From Zhihengliuella alba (lineage in GTDB: Bacteria > Actinomycetota > Actinomycetes > Actinomycetales > Micrococcaceae): 64,000 bases of DNA. Made by a program: the position numbers and the translations under genes. Under the pieces are notes generated by a model that saw nothing but the letters and a program-made list of their open reading frames with translations, searched no databases and was not told the origin of the DNA. Positions 25,361-33,854 of the stretch are shown here, in pieces; positions within the stretch are counted from its first letter, which is position 1; the number at the start of each line of letters is the position of its first letter. The stretch lies in contig NZ_BAABCJ010000002.1 of the NCBI RefSeq assembly GCF_039538765.1, positions 682,001-746,000 on the forward strand, read 5' to 3'.

Positions 25361-26677
25361 TCAGCCGATGGCCTGCTTCATCTCGGCGTAGGCGGCAGCG
25401 GCCGCCTCGCCGGGAGTCAGCCGTTCGAAGTAGACCTCGGTCTCGTAGCGGTGGAGGATCCCCTCGAACTCCGCCGATCCGGCAACGGGCACCGGCTCAG
25501 GTTCGGAGACCTCGTCCTCGATGTCGTCCAGGAACTCCGCAGCGGCCAGATCGCGCCCTTCCAACTGATCCATCACAGCGGTCCTGACTTCGGAGTTCGC
25601 CGGGAGGCCCCGGTCGGTCAGGTTCTCCATCCCGGCTTCCTCCGAATTCACGAAGAAGTCGATGAACCGTTGCGCCTCCTCAGGATGCTCGGTCCCCGAA
25701 CTGGCCGAGAGGAACATCGATACCCTGTGCCACAGCCCGTTGTCCTCCGCCTTCCCGGTCATGCTCGGCGTCCTCAGTGGTACCAGCTCGGCCCCGGACG
25801 CGGAGGAGGCAGCCGGCAGGAGGTTGGTCCAGCCGCTCAGGAGGCCCATCCGGCCCTGGGCGAGCAGCGAGCGCTCGGTACCGGCCGCCCGGTCCTCTTC
25901 GATGACGGTCGGATCGGGGTAGCTCCCGGCATCGACGAAGGCCTTCTGGAACTCCAGATACTGCTGCAGATCCGCTTCCTCGAACCCGAGCTCGCCGTCG
26001 CTGGTCGTGATGTGCTGATCCTGCTGGCGCAGCCAGGTCATGAAGCCGCCCACTGGTTCGAACGGCGAGGTGGAGCCGTAGGCCCCCTCGACATTCTCGC
26101 TGATCCGCTCGGTGACGTCGGCGAAGTCCTCCCAGGTCCACGTCTGATCGTCTGGCAGGTCGACGCCTGCCTCCTCGAAGACCCCCGGATGGGCGATCAT
26201 GGCGATCGAGGCGAAGCCGGTGGGGATCCCGAACTGACCCTCGTCGGTTCGCCCCTGGGACAGCAGGTCATCGCTGATCTTGGAGGTATCGACGTCCGGC
26301 ACGTCCCGCAGGACGCCGCGATCCGCGTACTCGCGGAAGTAGGCCAGATCCATCTGCATCACGTCCGGAGCGTCTCCGGCCGCGGACTGCGTCGCGAGCT
26401 TGTCCCAGTAGCCGCTGAAGCTGTTCGGCTCGGGAACGATGTCGATGTCCGGGTTCTTCGCCTCGAATGCCTCGATGATCGCCATGGTGTTCTGGGACCG
26501 TTGGTCCGACCCCCACCAGGAGAACCGCAGACTGACCTGCTCGCCTCCCTCCTTGCCTTCGTCGCTTCCTGCTGCGCCGCCGCACGCCGTCAGCGCGAGG
26601 CCTGCTACTGCTGCCGTGGCGACGGCCCGGGCCAGCCGGGACCGCTGCGATGAGCGCCTTGTGCTGTTGTTGAGCAC
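25361..26677 (-). CDS. ABC sugar transporter substrate-binding lipoprotein (SBP3)
   Basis: A 438-residue solute-binding lipoprotein, the more diverged paralogue of SBP1/SBP2. The lipobox Cys is C32 (LALTACGG). Shared landmarks: VSLRFSWWGSDQR, DAPDVMQMDLAYFREYADRGVL, TWTWEDFADVTERI, and a C-terminus FERLTPGEAAAAAYAEMKQAIG. GTG 26677 is chosen because AAGGAGGAG lies just upstream on the minus strand; the longer frame to 26728 has no site. It heads the SBP3-DUF2264-isomerase operon, behind tandem operators at 26818-26873. Confidence 0.87.
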   Translation of the reverse strand: MLNNSTRRSSQRSRLARAVATAAVAGLALTACGGAAGSDEGKEGGEQVSLRFSWWGSDQRSQNTMAIIEAFEAKNPDIDIVPEPNSFSGYWDKLATQSAAGDAPDVMQMDLAYFREYADRGVLRDVPDVDTSKISDDLLSQGRTDEGQFGIPTGFASIAMIAHPGVFEEAGVDLPDDQTWTWEDFADVTERISENVEGAYGSTSPFEPVGGFMTWLRQQDQHITTSDGELGFEEADLQQYLEFQKAFVDAGSYPDPTVIEEDRAAGTERSLLAQGRMGLLSGWTNLLPAASSASGAELVPLRTPSMTGKAEDNGLWHRVSMFLSASSGTEHPEEAQRFIDFFVNSEEAGMENLTDRGLPANSEVRTAVMDQLEGRDLAAAEFLDDIEDEVSEPEPVPVAGSAEFEGILHRYETEVYFERLTPGEAAAAAYAEMKQAIG

Positions 26678-26817
26678 CGTTCTCCTCCTTGAGTTCTGGT
26701 GGCCGAGCCTCTCTGGAGGCCGGATCAACTGTCGGATCGACCCGGGCCGCCTCTCGGTCCGCTCGGGCCGTCACCGGCGCGCGCCTCACGCAACCGCGGT
26801 GGCATCGCTCCGATGAC

Positions 26818-26873
26818 GAGAACGTTCACTTTATGCGCCAGAGGGCGAAGCACGGCGGTGAGTGAACGTTCAC
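26818..26873 (-). promoter_or_regulatory. tandem LacI-type operators of the SBP3 operon
   Basis: GTGAACGTTCAC (26862-26873) is a perfect 12-bp palindrome. A second copy with one change (GAGAACGTTCAC, 26818-26829) has its centre exactly 44 bp away, about four helical turns. A TAAAGT -10-like box on the minus strand overlaps the second site. This spacing suits cooperative or looped LacI-family binding. Confidence 0.6.
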
Positions 26874-26926
26874 GAGGGAGCGTAGGTGTGCCCTCGCTCA
26901 CATGTCAAGAGAACGCCCCGAGGGCG

Positions 26927-27964
26927 TCAGGCGCCGACCGGGCGCGTGCTCTCCCGGAGGACGGGATGACCGGAGACCACCAGGCGACGGGCGTCGCCGT
27001 CCTCCATCACCATCTCCCCGGCCATGCGACCGATCTCCTCCAGCGGGATCCGGACGGTGGTGACGGAGGGGAACATGTCGCCGAGGGTGGGGATGTCGTC
27101 GAAACCGGCGACGGCGACGTCGTCGGGCAGGCGCAGCCCGCGCTCGCGCACCGCCGTCATGGTGCCCAGCGCCATGACGTCGTTGGCGCAGAAGACGCAC
27201 GTCTGCCGCCCGGCCTCGAGGAGGCCGTCGCGGACGAGGTCCCCGGCCGTGTGGTAGCCGCCATCGCGGGTGAAGGCGCCCTCCCGGACGGCCACGGGCT
27301 CGACGCCGGCGTCGCGCAGCTTGCCCACGAAGCCCTCGACGCGGTCCCGGGCGGTGGCGAGGGACTGGTCCCCGGCGAGGACGGCGAAACGGCGATGGCC
27401 GAGCTTGAGCAGCTCGTCGGCGAGTGCCGCGGCCGCCCCGGCGTTGTCCAGCTGGACGCCGCCGGCGGCGGGCAGCGGCTGGCCGATCATGGCGACGCGG
27501 CCCCCGTTGTCCTGGTAGCGGCGCAGGGCCTCCATCAGCTCGTGGTCCTCCTGCTGGCTGCGGGAACCGGCCAGGAGGATGGCGTCGGTGCGGTGGGACA
27601 TGAACGCCCGCACCGCGGCGAGCTCCCGCTGCGGATCCCGGCCCGTGCTGTTCAGCAGGAGCTGGACACCGTTTTCCCCGAGGCCCTGCTGCACGCCACG
27701 GGCGATCGAGGAGAAGTACGGGTCGGCGATGTCGTGGACGATCAGCCCCACCAGGCCGGCCGTGTTGCGCGCCAGCGCCTGCGCCTGGGCGTTGGGGAAG
27801 TAGCCGAGGCGCTGCGCCGCGACGCGCACCCGGTCGGCGATCTCCTCCGCCGGTTTCCGGCTGGAGCCGTTGAGCACGCGCGATGCCGTCGCCGGCGAGA
27901 CGCCGGCCTCCCGGGCCACATCGGCCAGTCGAACCGCCACACCGTTCCCTTCCGTCGCTGCCAT
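26927..27964 (-). CDS. LacI family transcriptional regulator (2)
   Basis: A 345-residue LacI repressor with HTH VRLADVAREAGVSPATASRVLNG, hinge FPNAQAQALARN, and a core with GLIVHDIADPYFSSIARG, FCANDVMALG and VAGFDDIPTLGDMFPSVTTVRIP. ATG 27964 has no Shine-Dalgarno; a minus-strand -10 TAGGCT (27971-27976) lies 6 nt before it, so the mRNA is probably leaderless. It diverges from the catabolic operon at 28085, and the operator GGAAAGCGCATTCC (28029-28042) lies between them. It is therefore the best candidate to bind the 14-bp motif at all four sites. Confidence 0.87.
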   Translation of the reverse strand: MAATEGNGVAVRLADVAREAGVSPATASRVLNGSSRKPAEEIADRVRVAAQRLGYFPNAQAQALARNTAGLVGLIVHDIADPYFSSIARGVQQGLGENGVQLLLNSTGRDPQRELAAVRAFMSHRTDAILLAGSRSQQEDHELMEALRRYQDNGGRVAMIGQPLPAAGGVQLDNAGAAAALADELLKLGHRRFAVLAGDQSLATARDRVEGFVGKLRDAGVEPVAVREGAFTRDGGYHTAGDLVRDGLLEAGRQTCVFCANDVMALGTMTAVRERGLRLPDDVAVAGFDDIPTLGDMFPSVTTVRIPLEEIGRMAGEMVMEDGDARRLVVSGHPVLRESTRPVGA

Positions 27965-27998
27965 CCAGAGAGCCTATCCCTGCGCGCGGCTGTGACAG

Positions 27999-28042
27999 TT
28001 GACACACGCGCCGTCCCGAGACTACCTTGGAAAGCGCATTCC
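27999..28042 (+). promoter_or_regulatory. promoter and LacI operator of the Gfo/Idh-DUF993 operon
   Basis: Consensus -35 TTGACA (27999-28004), an 18-bp spacer and -10 TACCTT (28023-28028). The 14-bp operator GGAAAGCGCATTCC (28029-28042) abuts the -10 and covers the start site. The same sequence in reverse complement occurs at 41044-41057 before the permeases. Confidence 0.72.
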
Positions 28043-28084
28043 CACCTAGGACTTCTTTCCCCGTCCCTCTCAGAGGAGCTCCCC

Positions 28085-29251
28085 ATGACCGAGACCCGTG
28101 TCCTCCGCATCGCCATGAATGGCATCACCGGCCGGATGGGCTATCGCCAGCACCTGCTGCGCTCGATCCTGCCGATCCGCGACCAGGGCGGCATCACGCT
28201 CGCCGACGGCACCCGCGTGACCGTCGAGCCGGTCCTCGTGGGCCGCAACGAGGCCAAGATCGCCGAACTCGCCGAGAAGCACGGCGTCGAGCACTACACC
28301 ACCGACCTCGACGCGCTCATCGACGACCCGTCGATCGACGTCGTCTTCGACGCGTCCATGACCTCGCTGCGCTACCAGACGCTGTCCAAGGCGATCGCCG
28401 CCGGCAAGCACGTCTTCACCGAGAAGCCGACCGCCGAGACGCTGACCGAGGCCGTCGACCTGGCCCGGCAGGCCAAGGACGCCGGGATCACCGCCGGCGT
28501 GGTGCACGACAAGCTCTACCTGCCCGGCCTGGTCAAGCTGCGCCGCCTCGTGGACGAGGGCTTCTTCGGCCGCATCCTCTCGATGCGCGGCGAGTTCGGC
28601 TACTGGGTCTTCGAGGGCGAGATCCAGGAGGCCCAGCGCCCGTCCTGGAACTACCGCCTCGCCGACGGCGGCTCGATGACCACGGACATGTACTGCCACT
28701 GGAACTACGTCATGGAGGGGATCATCGGCAAGGTGAAGTCCGTGAACTCCAAGACGGCCACCCACATCCCGACCCGCTGGGACGAGAAGGGCGAGGCCTA
28801 CGAGGCCACCGCGGACGACGCCGCGTACGGCATCTTCGAGCTGGAGACCCCGGGCGGCGACGAGGTCGTCGCGCAGATCAACTCCTCCTGGGCCGTCCGC
28901 GTGTACCGCGACGAGCTGGTCGAGTTCCAGATCGACGGCACGCACGGCTCCGCCGTCGCGGGCCTGAACAAGTGCGTCGCCCAGCAGCGCGCGCACACCC
29001 CCAAGCCGGTCTGGAACCCGGACCTGCCGGTCGCCGAGTCCTTCCGCGACCAGTGGCTCGAGGTCCCGGCGAACGCCGACCTGGACAACGGCTTCAAGCT
29101 GCAGTGGGAGGAGTTCCTGGCCGACGCCGTCGCCGGGCGCGAGCACCGCTTCGGCCTCCTCTCCGCCGCCCGCGGCGTGCAGCTCGCCGAGCTCGGCCTG
29201 CAGTCCGCCGCCGAGCGCCGCACCATCGACATCCCGGAGATCACGCTGTGA
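28085..29251 (+). CDS. Gfo/Idh/MocA family NAD(P)-dependent sugar dehydrogenase (1)
   Basis: A 388-residue oxidoreductase. It has a Rossmann N-terminus (LRIAMNGITGRMG) and the family signature EKP at residues 113-115 (HVFTEKPTAE). The C-terminal alpha/beta domain contains DGGSMTTDMYCHWNYV, where the catalytic-type D and H sit, and FELETPGGDEVVAQINSSWAV. Family members oxidise a sugar hydroxyl, often at C3 of glycosides or inositols, or do transient redox catalysis. The first gene of a four-gene operon; its stop overlaps the next GTG start (GTGA). ATG 28085 follows GAGGAGC. Substrate unknown. Confidence 0.85.
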   Translation: MTETRVLRIAMNGITGRMGYRQHLLRSILPIRDQGGITLADGTRVTVEPVLVGRNEAKIAELAEKHGVEHYTTDLDALIDDPSIDVVFDASMTSLRYQTLSKAIAAGKHVFTEKPTAETLTEAVDLARQAKDAGITAGVVHDKLYLPGLVKLRRLVDEGFFGRILSMRGEFGYWVFEGEIQEAQRPSWNYRLADGGSMTTDMYCHWNYVMEGIIGKVKSVNSKTATHIPTRWDEKGEAYEATADDAAYGIFELETPGGDEVVAQINSSWAVRVYRDELVEFQIDGTHGSAVAGLNKCVAQQRAHTPKPVWNPDLPVAESFRDQWLEVPANADLDNGFKLQWEEFLADAVAGREHRFGLLSAARGVQLAELGLQSAAERRTIDIPEITL

Positions 29252-30540
29252 GTACCGCGACGACAGCCGCCACCCGCACGAGCCTCGCCCTGCCGTCCGC
29301 GGACGGGTCCGTCGCCGAGTACACCCTCGCGGGCGCGGCCCGCCCGGAGCTCGGCCCGTTCGGCCGCCCGGAGGCGCCGATCGCCTCCCGTAAGGTCTAC
29401 GCCGCGGCGCACGTGGTCCCGGTCATGAACGCGGACAACACCCCCGGCGCCCCGGCGACCCTCGACTGGGACGCCACCCTGGCCTACCGGCACGAGCTGT
29501 GGTCCTACGGCCTCGGCGTCGCCGACGCCATGGACACCGCCCAGCGCGGCATGGGCCTGGACTACGCCGCGACCTGCGAGCTGATCCGCCGCTCGGCGGA
29601 GGAGGCCGCCACGGTGGTGGCCGCGGCGAAGTATCCGGCGCTGGCCGGGCGCACGGTCCGCGACCTGGTGGCCTGCGGCGCCGGCACGGACCAGCTCGAT
29701 CCGGCCTCCGTGGCCCCGGGGCCGGAGGGCCTGGCCGCGGTGCGCGACGCCTACCTGGAGATGCTCGACGTCGTCGAGGCCTCCGGCGCCAAGGTCATCA
29801 TCATGTGCTCCCGCGCCCTCGCCCGGGTCGCCACGAGCGCCGACGACTACCTGGCCGTCTACGGCACGCTGCTGGAACGGGCCGAGGAGCCGGTGGTCCT
29901 GCACTGGCTGGGCACCATGTTCGACCCGGCGCTGGCCGGCTACTGGGGCAGCGACGACGTCGCCGAGGCGACGGCGACGTTCCTCGAGCTCATCCGCACC
30001 CACGCGGACAAGGTCGACGGCGTGAAGGTCTCCCTGCTGGACGCCGAGCACGAGACGCAGCTGCGCGCCGCGCTCCCAGCCGGCGTCCGCCTCTACACCG
30101 GCGACGACTTCAACTACCCGGAGCTCATCCACGGCGACGGCGAGGCGTACTCGGACGCGCTGCTGGGCATCTTCGCGGCGATCTACCCGGCGGCGTCCAC
30201 GGCCCTGCAAGCCTTCGACGCCGGCGACGACGCGCGCGGCCGGGCGATCCTGGACTCCACCCGCGAGCTCGGGAAGCACATCTTCTCGGCGCCGACGTTC
30301 TACTACAAGACCGGCATCGCGTTCCTGGCCTGGCTCAACGGCCACCAGGCCGGCTTCCAGATGGTCGGTGGGCTGCACTCCGGGCGCTCGATCGCCCACC
30401 TGTCGCGCACATTCGTCCTCGCGGACCAGGCCGGTCTGTTGCTGCGGCCCGAGCTCGCCGCGGAGCGCATGCGCGGCCTGCTGGAGACCTACGGCATCGC
30501 CCAGCCGGGCGCGGGCCACGGGGCGGGGGCGACGTCATGA
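29248..30540 (+). CDS. DUF993 family, dihydrodipicolinate synthase-like TIM barrel
   Basis: A 430-residue DUF993 protein. Members are distant class I aldolase/DHDPS-like barrels with unknown substrate. Landmarks: HVVPVMNADNTPGAPATLDWDAT at the start, GLGVADAMDTAQRGMGLDY, and VKVSLLDAEHE with K260, a plausible Schiff-base lysine. FNYPELIHGDGEAYSDALLGIFAAIYPAA and FQMVGGLHSGRS follow. GTG 29248 overlaps the dehydrogenase stop and the gene's own stop overlaps the next ATG, so the operon is tightly coupled. It may cleave or dehydrate the keto-sugar made by its neighbours (inference from context). Confidence 0.8.
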   Translation: MSTATTAATRTSLALPSADGSVAEYTLAGAARPELGPFGRPEAPIASRKVYAAAHVVPVMNADNTPGAPATLDWDATLAYRHELWSYGLGVADAMDTAQRGMGLDYAATCELIRRSAEEAATVVAAAKYPALAGRTVRDLVACGAGTDQLDPASVAPGPEGLAAVRDAYLEMLDVVEASGAKVIIMCSRALARVATSADDYLAVYGTLLERAEEPVVLHWLGTMFDPALAGYWGSDDVAEATATFLELIRTHADKVDGVKVSLLDAEHETQLRAALPAGVRLYTGDDFNYPELIHGDGEAYSDALLGIFAAIYPAASTALQAFDAGDDARGRAILDSTRELGKHIFSAPTFYYKTGIAFLAWLNGHQAGFQMVGGLHSGRSIAHLSRTFVLADQAGLLLRPELAAERMRGLLETYGIAQPGAGHGAGATS

Positions 30541-31439
30541 GCTTCGAACTCTCGCTGAACACCGGCACCACGCCGAACCTCACCCTCGAGCAGGCCGCGG
30601 CCGCCGTCGCGGACGCCGGCCTGGGGCACATCGGCCCCTGGCGGCACCTGCTGGAGCAGGCCGGCGGCGCCGAGCGCGCCGCCGCGATCATCACCGACGC
30701 CGGCCTGAGCGCCACCACCCTGTGCCGCGGCGGATTCCTCACGGCGTCGGACGACGCCGGCCGGGCCGCCGCGCTGGAGTCGAACCGGGCCGCGATCCTG
30801 GAGACCGCCGCCGTCGGCGCCGGGGAACTGATCATGGTGGTCGGCGGCCTGCCGGCCGCCGCGGGTGTTCTCGGCGGCGTCGGCGACCCCGCCGACAAGG
30901 ACGTGGTGGCCGCCCGCGAGCGGGTCGCCGCCGGGCTGGCCGAGCTGGTGCCGTTCGCGGCCGAGCACGGCGTCCGGCTGGTGCTGGAGCCGCTGCACCC
31001 CATGTACGCGGCGGACCGGGCGGTCCTCTCCACGCTGGGCCAGGCGCTCGACCTGGCGGCGCCGCACCCGGCCGAGACGGTCGGCGTGGTGGTGGACACG
31101 TTCCACGTCTGGTGGGACCCTCAGCTGCAGGAGCAGATCGCCCGGGCCGGGCGCGAGGGCCGGATCGCCAGCTATCAGATCTGCGACTTCAACCTGCCGA
31201 TCGCCGCCGACGCGCTGAAGTCGCGCGGCATGATGGGCGACGGCTACGTGGACTTCGCGACGATCTCCCGCTGGGTCGCCGAGGCCGGGTACACCGGACC
31301 GGTGGAGGTGGAGATCTTCAACGAGGAGGTCAACGGGCAGGACGCAGCCCTCACGCTGGCGACCATGAAGCAGCGTTACGCGGACCTGGTGCTCCCGCAC
31401 CTCGAGGCCGGCGCCGCGGCCGCGGTCCCCACCCGCTAG
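30537..31439 (+). CDS. sugar phosphate isomerase/epimerase family TIM barrel (2)
   Basis: A 300-residue xylose-isomerase-like barrel. Likely metal ligands: E in RLVLEPLHPMYA, D and H in GVVVDTFHVWWDP, D in YQICDFNLP, and E in GPVEVEIFNEEVN. The pattern is typical of hydroxypyruvate-isomerase/tagatose-epimerase relatives. ATG 30537 overlaps the DUF993 stop (ATGA). This is the second such enzyme in the region (see 22506-23318). Dehydrogenase plus isomerase/epimerase pairs are known for 3-keto-glycoside and inositol breakdown, so a similar job is plausible here. Confidence 0.84.
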   Translation: MSFELSLNTGTTPNLTLEQAAAAVADAGLGHIGPWRHLLEQAGGAERAAAIITDAGLSATTLCRGGFLTASDDAGRAAALESNRAAILETAAVGAGELIMVVGGLPAAAGVLGGVGDPADKDVVAARERVAAGLAELVPFAAEHGVRLVLEPLHPMYAADRAVLSTLGQALDLAAPHPAETVGVVVDTFHVWWDPQLQEQIARAGREGRIASYQICDFNLPIAADALKSRGMMGDGYVDFATISRWVAEAGYTGPVEVEIFNEEVNGQDAALTLATMKQRYADLVLPHLEAGAAAAVPTR

Positions 31440-31468
31440 AGACCCGACCCGACGGAGGCAGAGGCAAG

Positions 31469-33796
31469 ATGACAGAGTTCCAGGGCACCGACACCCGGGC
31501 CGCCGCACCGCAGGCCGCAGGAGCGCAGGCCGCCGCACCCCAGACCGCAGGAGCGCAGGCCGCCGCACCGCAGGCCGCTGGAGCGCCGACGGGCGGGGTG
31601 TCGACGGACGCGCCCGACGTCGTGCTGATCGGCCTCAACGGGTTCGGCCGGCAGCACCTGATCAACATCGAGCGTCTGGTCGGCCTCGGCAGGATGCGCC
31701 TCGCCGCCGGCGTGGACTTCAACGACCCCGGCCCCGACGTGCGCGGGGCCGGGACGCCGGTCTACGCGTCACTGGCCGACGCCGTCGCGGCCGGGGTGCG
31801 CCCGGACATCGTCATCGTCTCCACGCCCATCGCCACGCATCACGGGATCGCGCTCGAGGCCCTCGCGCTCGGGGCGGACGTGTACGTGGAGAAGCCGCCG
31901 ACGGCGACTATGGAGCAGTACCGCGACCTGCTGGCCGCCGCCCAGCAGGCGGGCCGGCGCGTGCAGGTGGGCTTCCAGGCCATCGGCTCCCTCGCCCTGC
32001 AGGAGCTGGACCGCTGGTTCGCCGGCGACGGGCAGGCCTCCCCCATCGGCCGGCTGCGCGCCGTCGGCGCGAGCGGCCTCTGGGTCCGCACCCGCGGATA
32101 CTACGAGCGCTCCCCGTGGGCCGGGCATCGGGTGCTGGACGGCGTCCAGGTCGTCGACGGGGTGGTCACCAACCCGCTCGCCCACGCAGTCATGAGTGCC
32201 CTGCACATCGCCGGCGCCAAGGCGGCCGACGACGTCGCGGACCTGAGCACCGAGCTCTACCACGCGCACCGGATCGAGGCGGACGACACGTCCACCGTCC
32301 GGCTGACCACCACGTCCGGGATCCCCGTGACGTGCGCCCTCACCGTGTGCGCCGAGACGGCGCGGGACCCCTGGATCACCGTCTACGGCACGGAGGGCGA
32401 GGCCGTCCTCCACTACACGCGCGACGAGCTGGTCGTCACCCCGAACCCCGACCTCGCCGGGGCCTCCGGCGTCGGCGCGGCCATCGCGTCGGGGCGGACC
32501 ATCGAGTTCGGGCGGGCCGACCTGCTCGAGAACCTCATCGACGTGCGCACCGGGGCCGCCGAGCGGCTGCTCTGCCCGCTCGAGGAGACCGGCTCCTTCA
32601 TGCGCGTGCTGGAGGCCGTCCGCACCGCGGAGGACCCGGCGCCGATCCCCACCGGCCAGGTCCGGCTGGAGGGCGAGGGCGCCGACCTCCACCCGGTGGT
32701 GCCCCACATCGAGGACTACGTGGCCCGGGCCGTCCGGGCACAGACGGGCTGGTCGTCGCTCGGGGCCCCGTGGGCCGCGGAAGCGGCGAGCAGCGGGACC
32801 CTGCGGATCACGCCACCCGGCGGTCGCTCCGGCATCGAGGTCGCCCGGCTGCGCACCGGCGCGGACATCGCGCCGACCAACTCCCCGCGCCCCTTCCTGG
32901 ACCGGGTCCGCACCCTGTCCGGCGTCGTCGTCACCGACCAACAGCCGCTGGACCACCCGTGGCACCTCGGCGTCTCCGTGGCGCTGCAGGACGTGGACGG
33001 CAACAACTTCTGGGGCGGACGCACCTACACCCGCGCCGACGGGCGCTACATCTGGCGGCCGGACCACGGGCGGATCCGCACGGTCTCCGAGACGGTGGTG
33101 ACCGAGGCCGAGGCGCACGGCGCGTGCGCTCAACGGTTGAAGGCCCGTCTGGAGTGGATCGGCGCCGGCTCCGCGGGGCACGACGGCGAGGTCCTCCTCC
33201 ACGAGGATCGCCAGGTGCTGGCGCGGCCCCTCGGCGACGAGGCCGCCCCGCATCTGGCCGGGCCGGACGGGGCCCGCGGCTCCGGCTGGACCCTGGACTT
33301 CCGCTACGCCCTCGCCGCCACCGGCGAGCGCACCGTCCCACTCGGCTCCCCCGGTTCCAACGGGCGCACCGGCGGCGGGTACGGCGGCTTCTTCTGGCGC
33401 CTGCCGGAAGTCTCCGGCGCGGAGATCTTCACGGCGGAGGCCGAGGGCGAGGACGCCGTGCACGGCAGCGTGACCGACTGGCTGGCCTTCTCCGCCGACT
33501 TCTCCTCCGACGCCGTCGCGCCCGCCGACCTCGCGGTGGGGCACGGCGCGGCGACGCTGATCCTCGTCTCCACGGACGCCGATCCGTGGTTCGTCCGCTG
33601 CTCCGGCTACCCGGGCCTGGGCGCCTCCCTCGCGTGGGACGCCCCGGTCCTGGCCGAGCCGGGCCACCCCGTGGGGCGCGGCGTCCGCGTGATCGTGGCG
33701 GACGGCCGACTGTCCCGCGACGCCGTCGCGGCCCTCGCCGAGCAGCAGCTGGCCGGCCGGGAGCCCTCGGCGCCCGTCCTCCACCGCTCACGCTGA
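31469..33796 (+). CDS. fusion of Gfo/Idh/MocA dehydrogenase and DUF6807 (PmoA-like) domain
   Basis: A 775-residue two-domain protein. Residues 11-40 are three 10-residue Ala/Pro/Gln repeats. Residues ~50-420 are a Gfo/Idh/MocA dehydrogenase: VVLIGLNGFGRQHL at 51-64 and EKP at 141-143. Residues ~460-775 are a beta-rich DUF6807 domain with HPWHLGVSVALQDVDGNNFWGGRTY and GGYGGFFWRLP. Both are usually separate genes in sugar clusters, so the fusion suggests the two act on the same substrate. ATG 31469 follows GGAGGCAGAGGCAAG. Fourth gene of the operon, 29 bp after the isomerase. Confidence 0.8.
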   Translation: MTEFQGTDTRAAAPQAAGAQAAAPQTAGAQAAAPQAAGAPTGGVSTDAPDVVLIGLNGFGRQHLINIERLVGLGRMRLAAGVDFNDPGPDVRGAGTPVYASLADAVAAGVRPDIVIVSTPIATHHGIALEALALGADVYVEKPPTATMEQYRDLLAAAQQAGRRVQVGFQAIGSLALQELDRWFAGDGQASPIGRLRAVGASGLWVRTRGYYERSPWAGHRVLDGVQVVDGVVTNPLAHAVMSALHIAGAKAADDVADLSTELYHAHRIEADDTSTVRLTTTSGIPVTCALTVCAETARDPWITVYGTEGEAVLHYTRDELVVTPNPDLAGASGVGAAIASGRTIEFGRADLLENLIDVRTGAAERLLCPLEETGSFMRVLEAVRTAEDPAPIPTGQVRLEGEGADLHPVVPHIEDYVARAVRAQTGWSSLGAPWAAEAASSGTLRITPPGGRSGIEVARLRTGADIAPTNSPRPFLDRVRTLSGVVVTDQQPLDHPWHLGVSVALQDVDGNNFWGGRTYTRADGRYIWRPDHGRIRTVSETVVTEAEAHGACAQRLKARLEWIGAGSAGHDGEVLLHEDRQVLARPLGDEAAPHLAGPDGARGSGWTLDFRYALAATGERTVPLGSPGSNGRTGGGYGGFFWRLPEVSGAEIFTAEAEGEDAVHGSVTDWLAFSADFSSDAVAPADLAVGHGAATLILVSTDADPWFVRCSGYPGLGASLAWDAPVLAEPGHPVGRGVRVIVADGRLSRDAVAALAEQQLAGREPSAPVLHRSR
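31499..31588 (+). repeat. 3 x 30-bp in-frame tandem repeat
   Basis: Three consecutive 30-bp units encode AAAPQAAGAQ, AAAPQTAGAQ and AAAPQAAGAP (residues 11-40 of the fusion protein). DNA conservation is nearly exact. It makes a flexible N-terminal linker and could vary in copy number by slippage. Confidence 0.85.
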
Positions 33797-33854
33797 GACC
33801 TGTCCACCGCCCAACGCCCAACGCCCACAGCATCCGCACCCCGCAGGAGCACCC

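Noticed and set aside
28023..28042. Reading the promoter region as a terminator of the lacI gene.
   Set aside because: The dyad is short and centred on CG; lacI is transcribed away from it.
31499..31588. Short direct repeats that could suggest a CRISPR-like array.
   Set aside because: Units are contiguous with no spacers, in frame with a protein, and encode an Ala/Pro linker.
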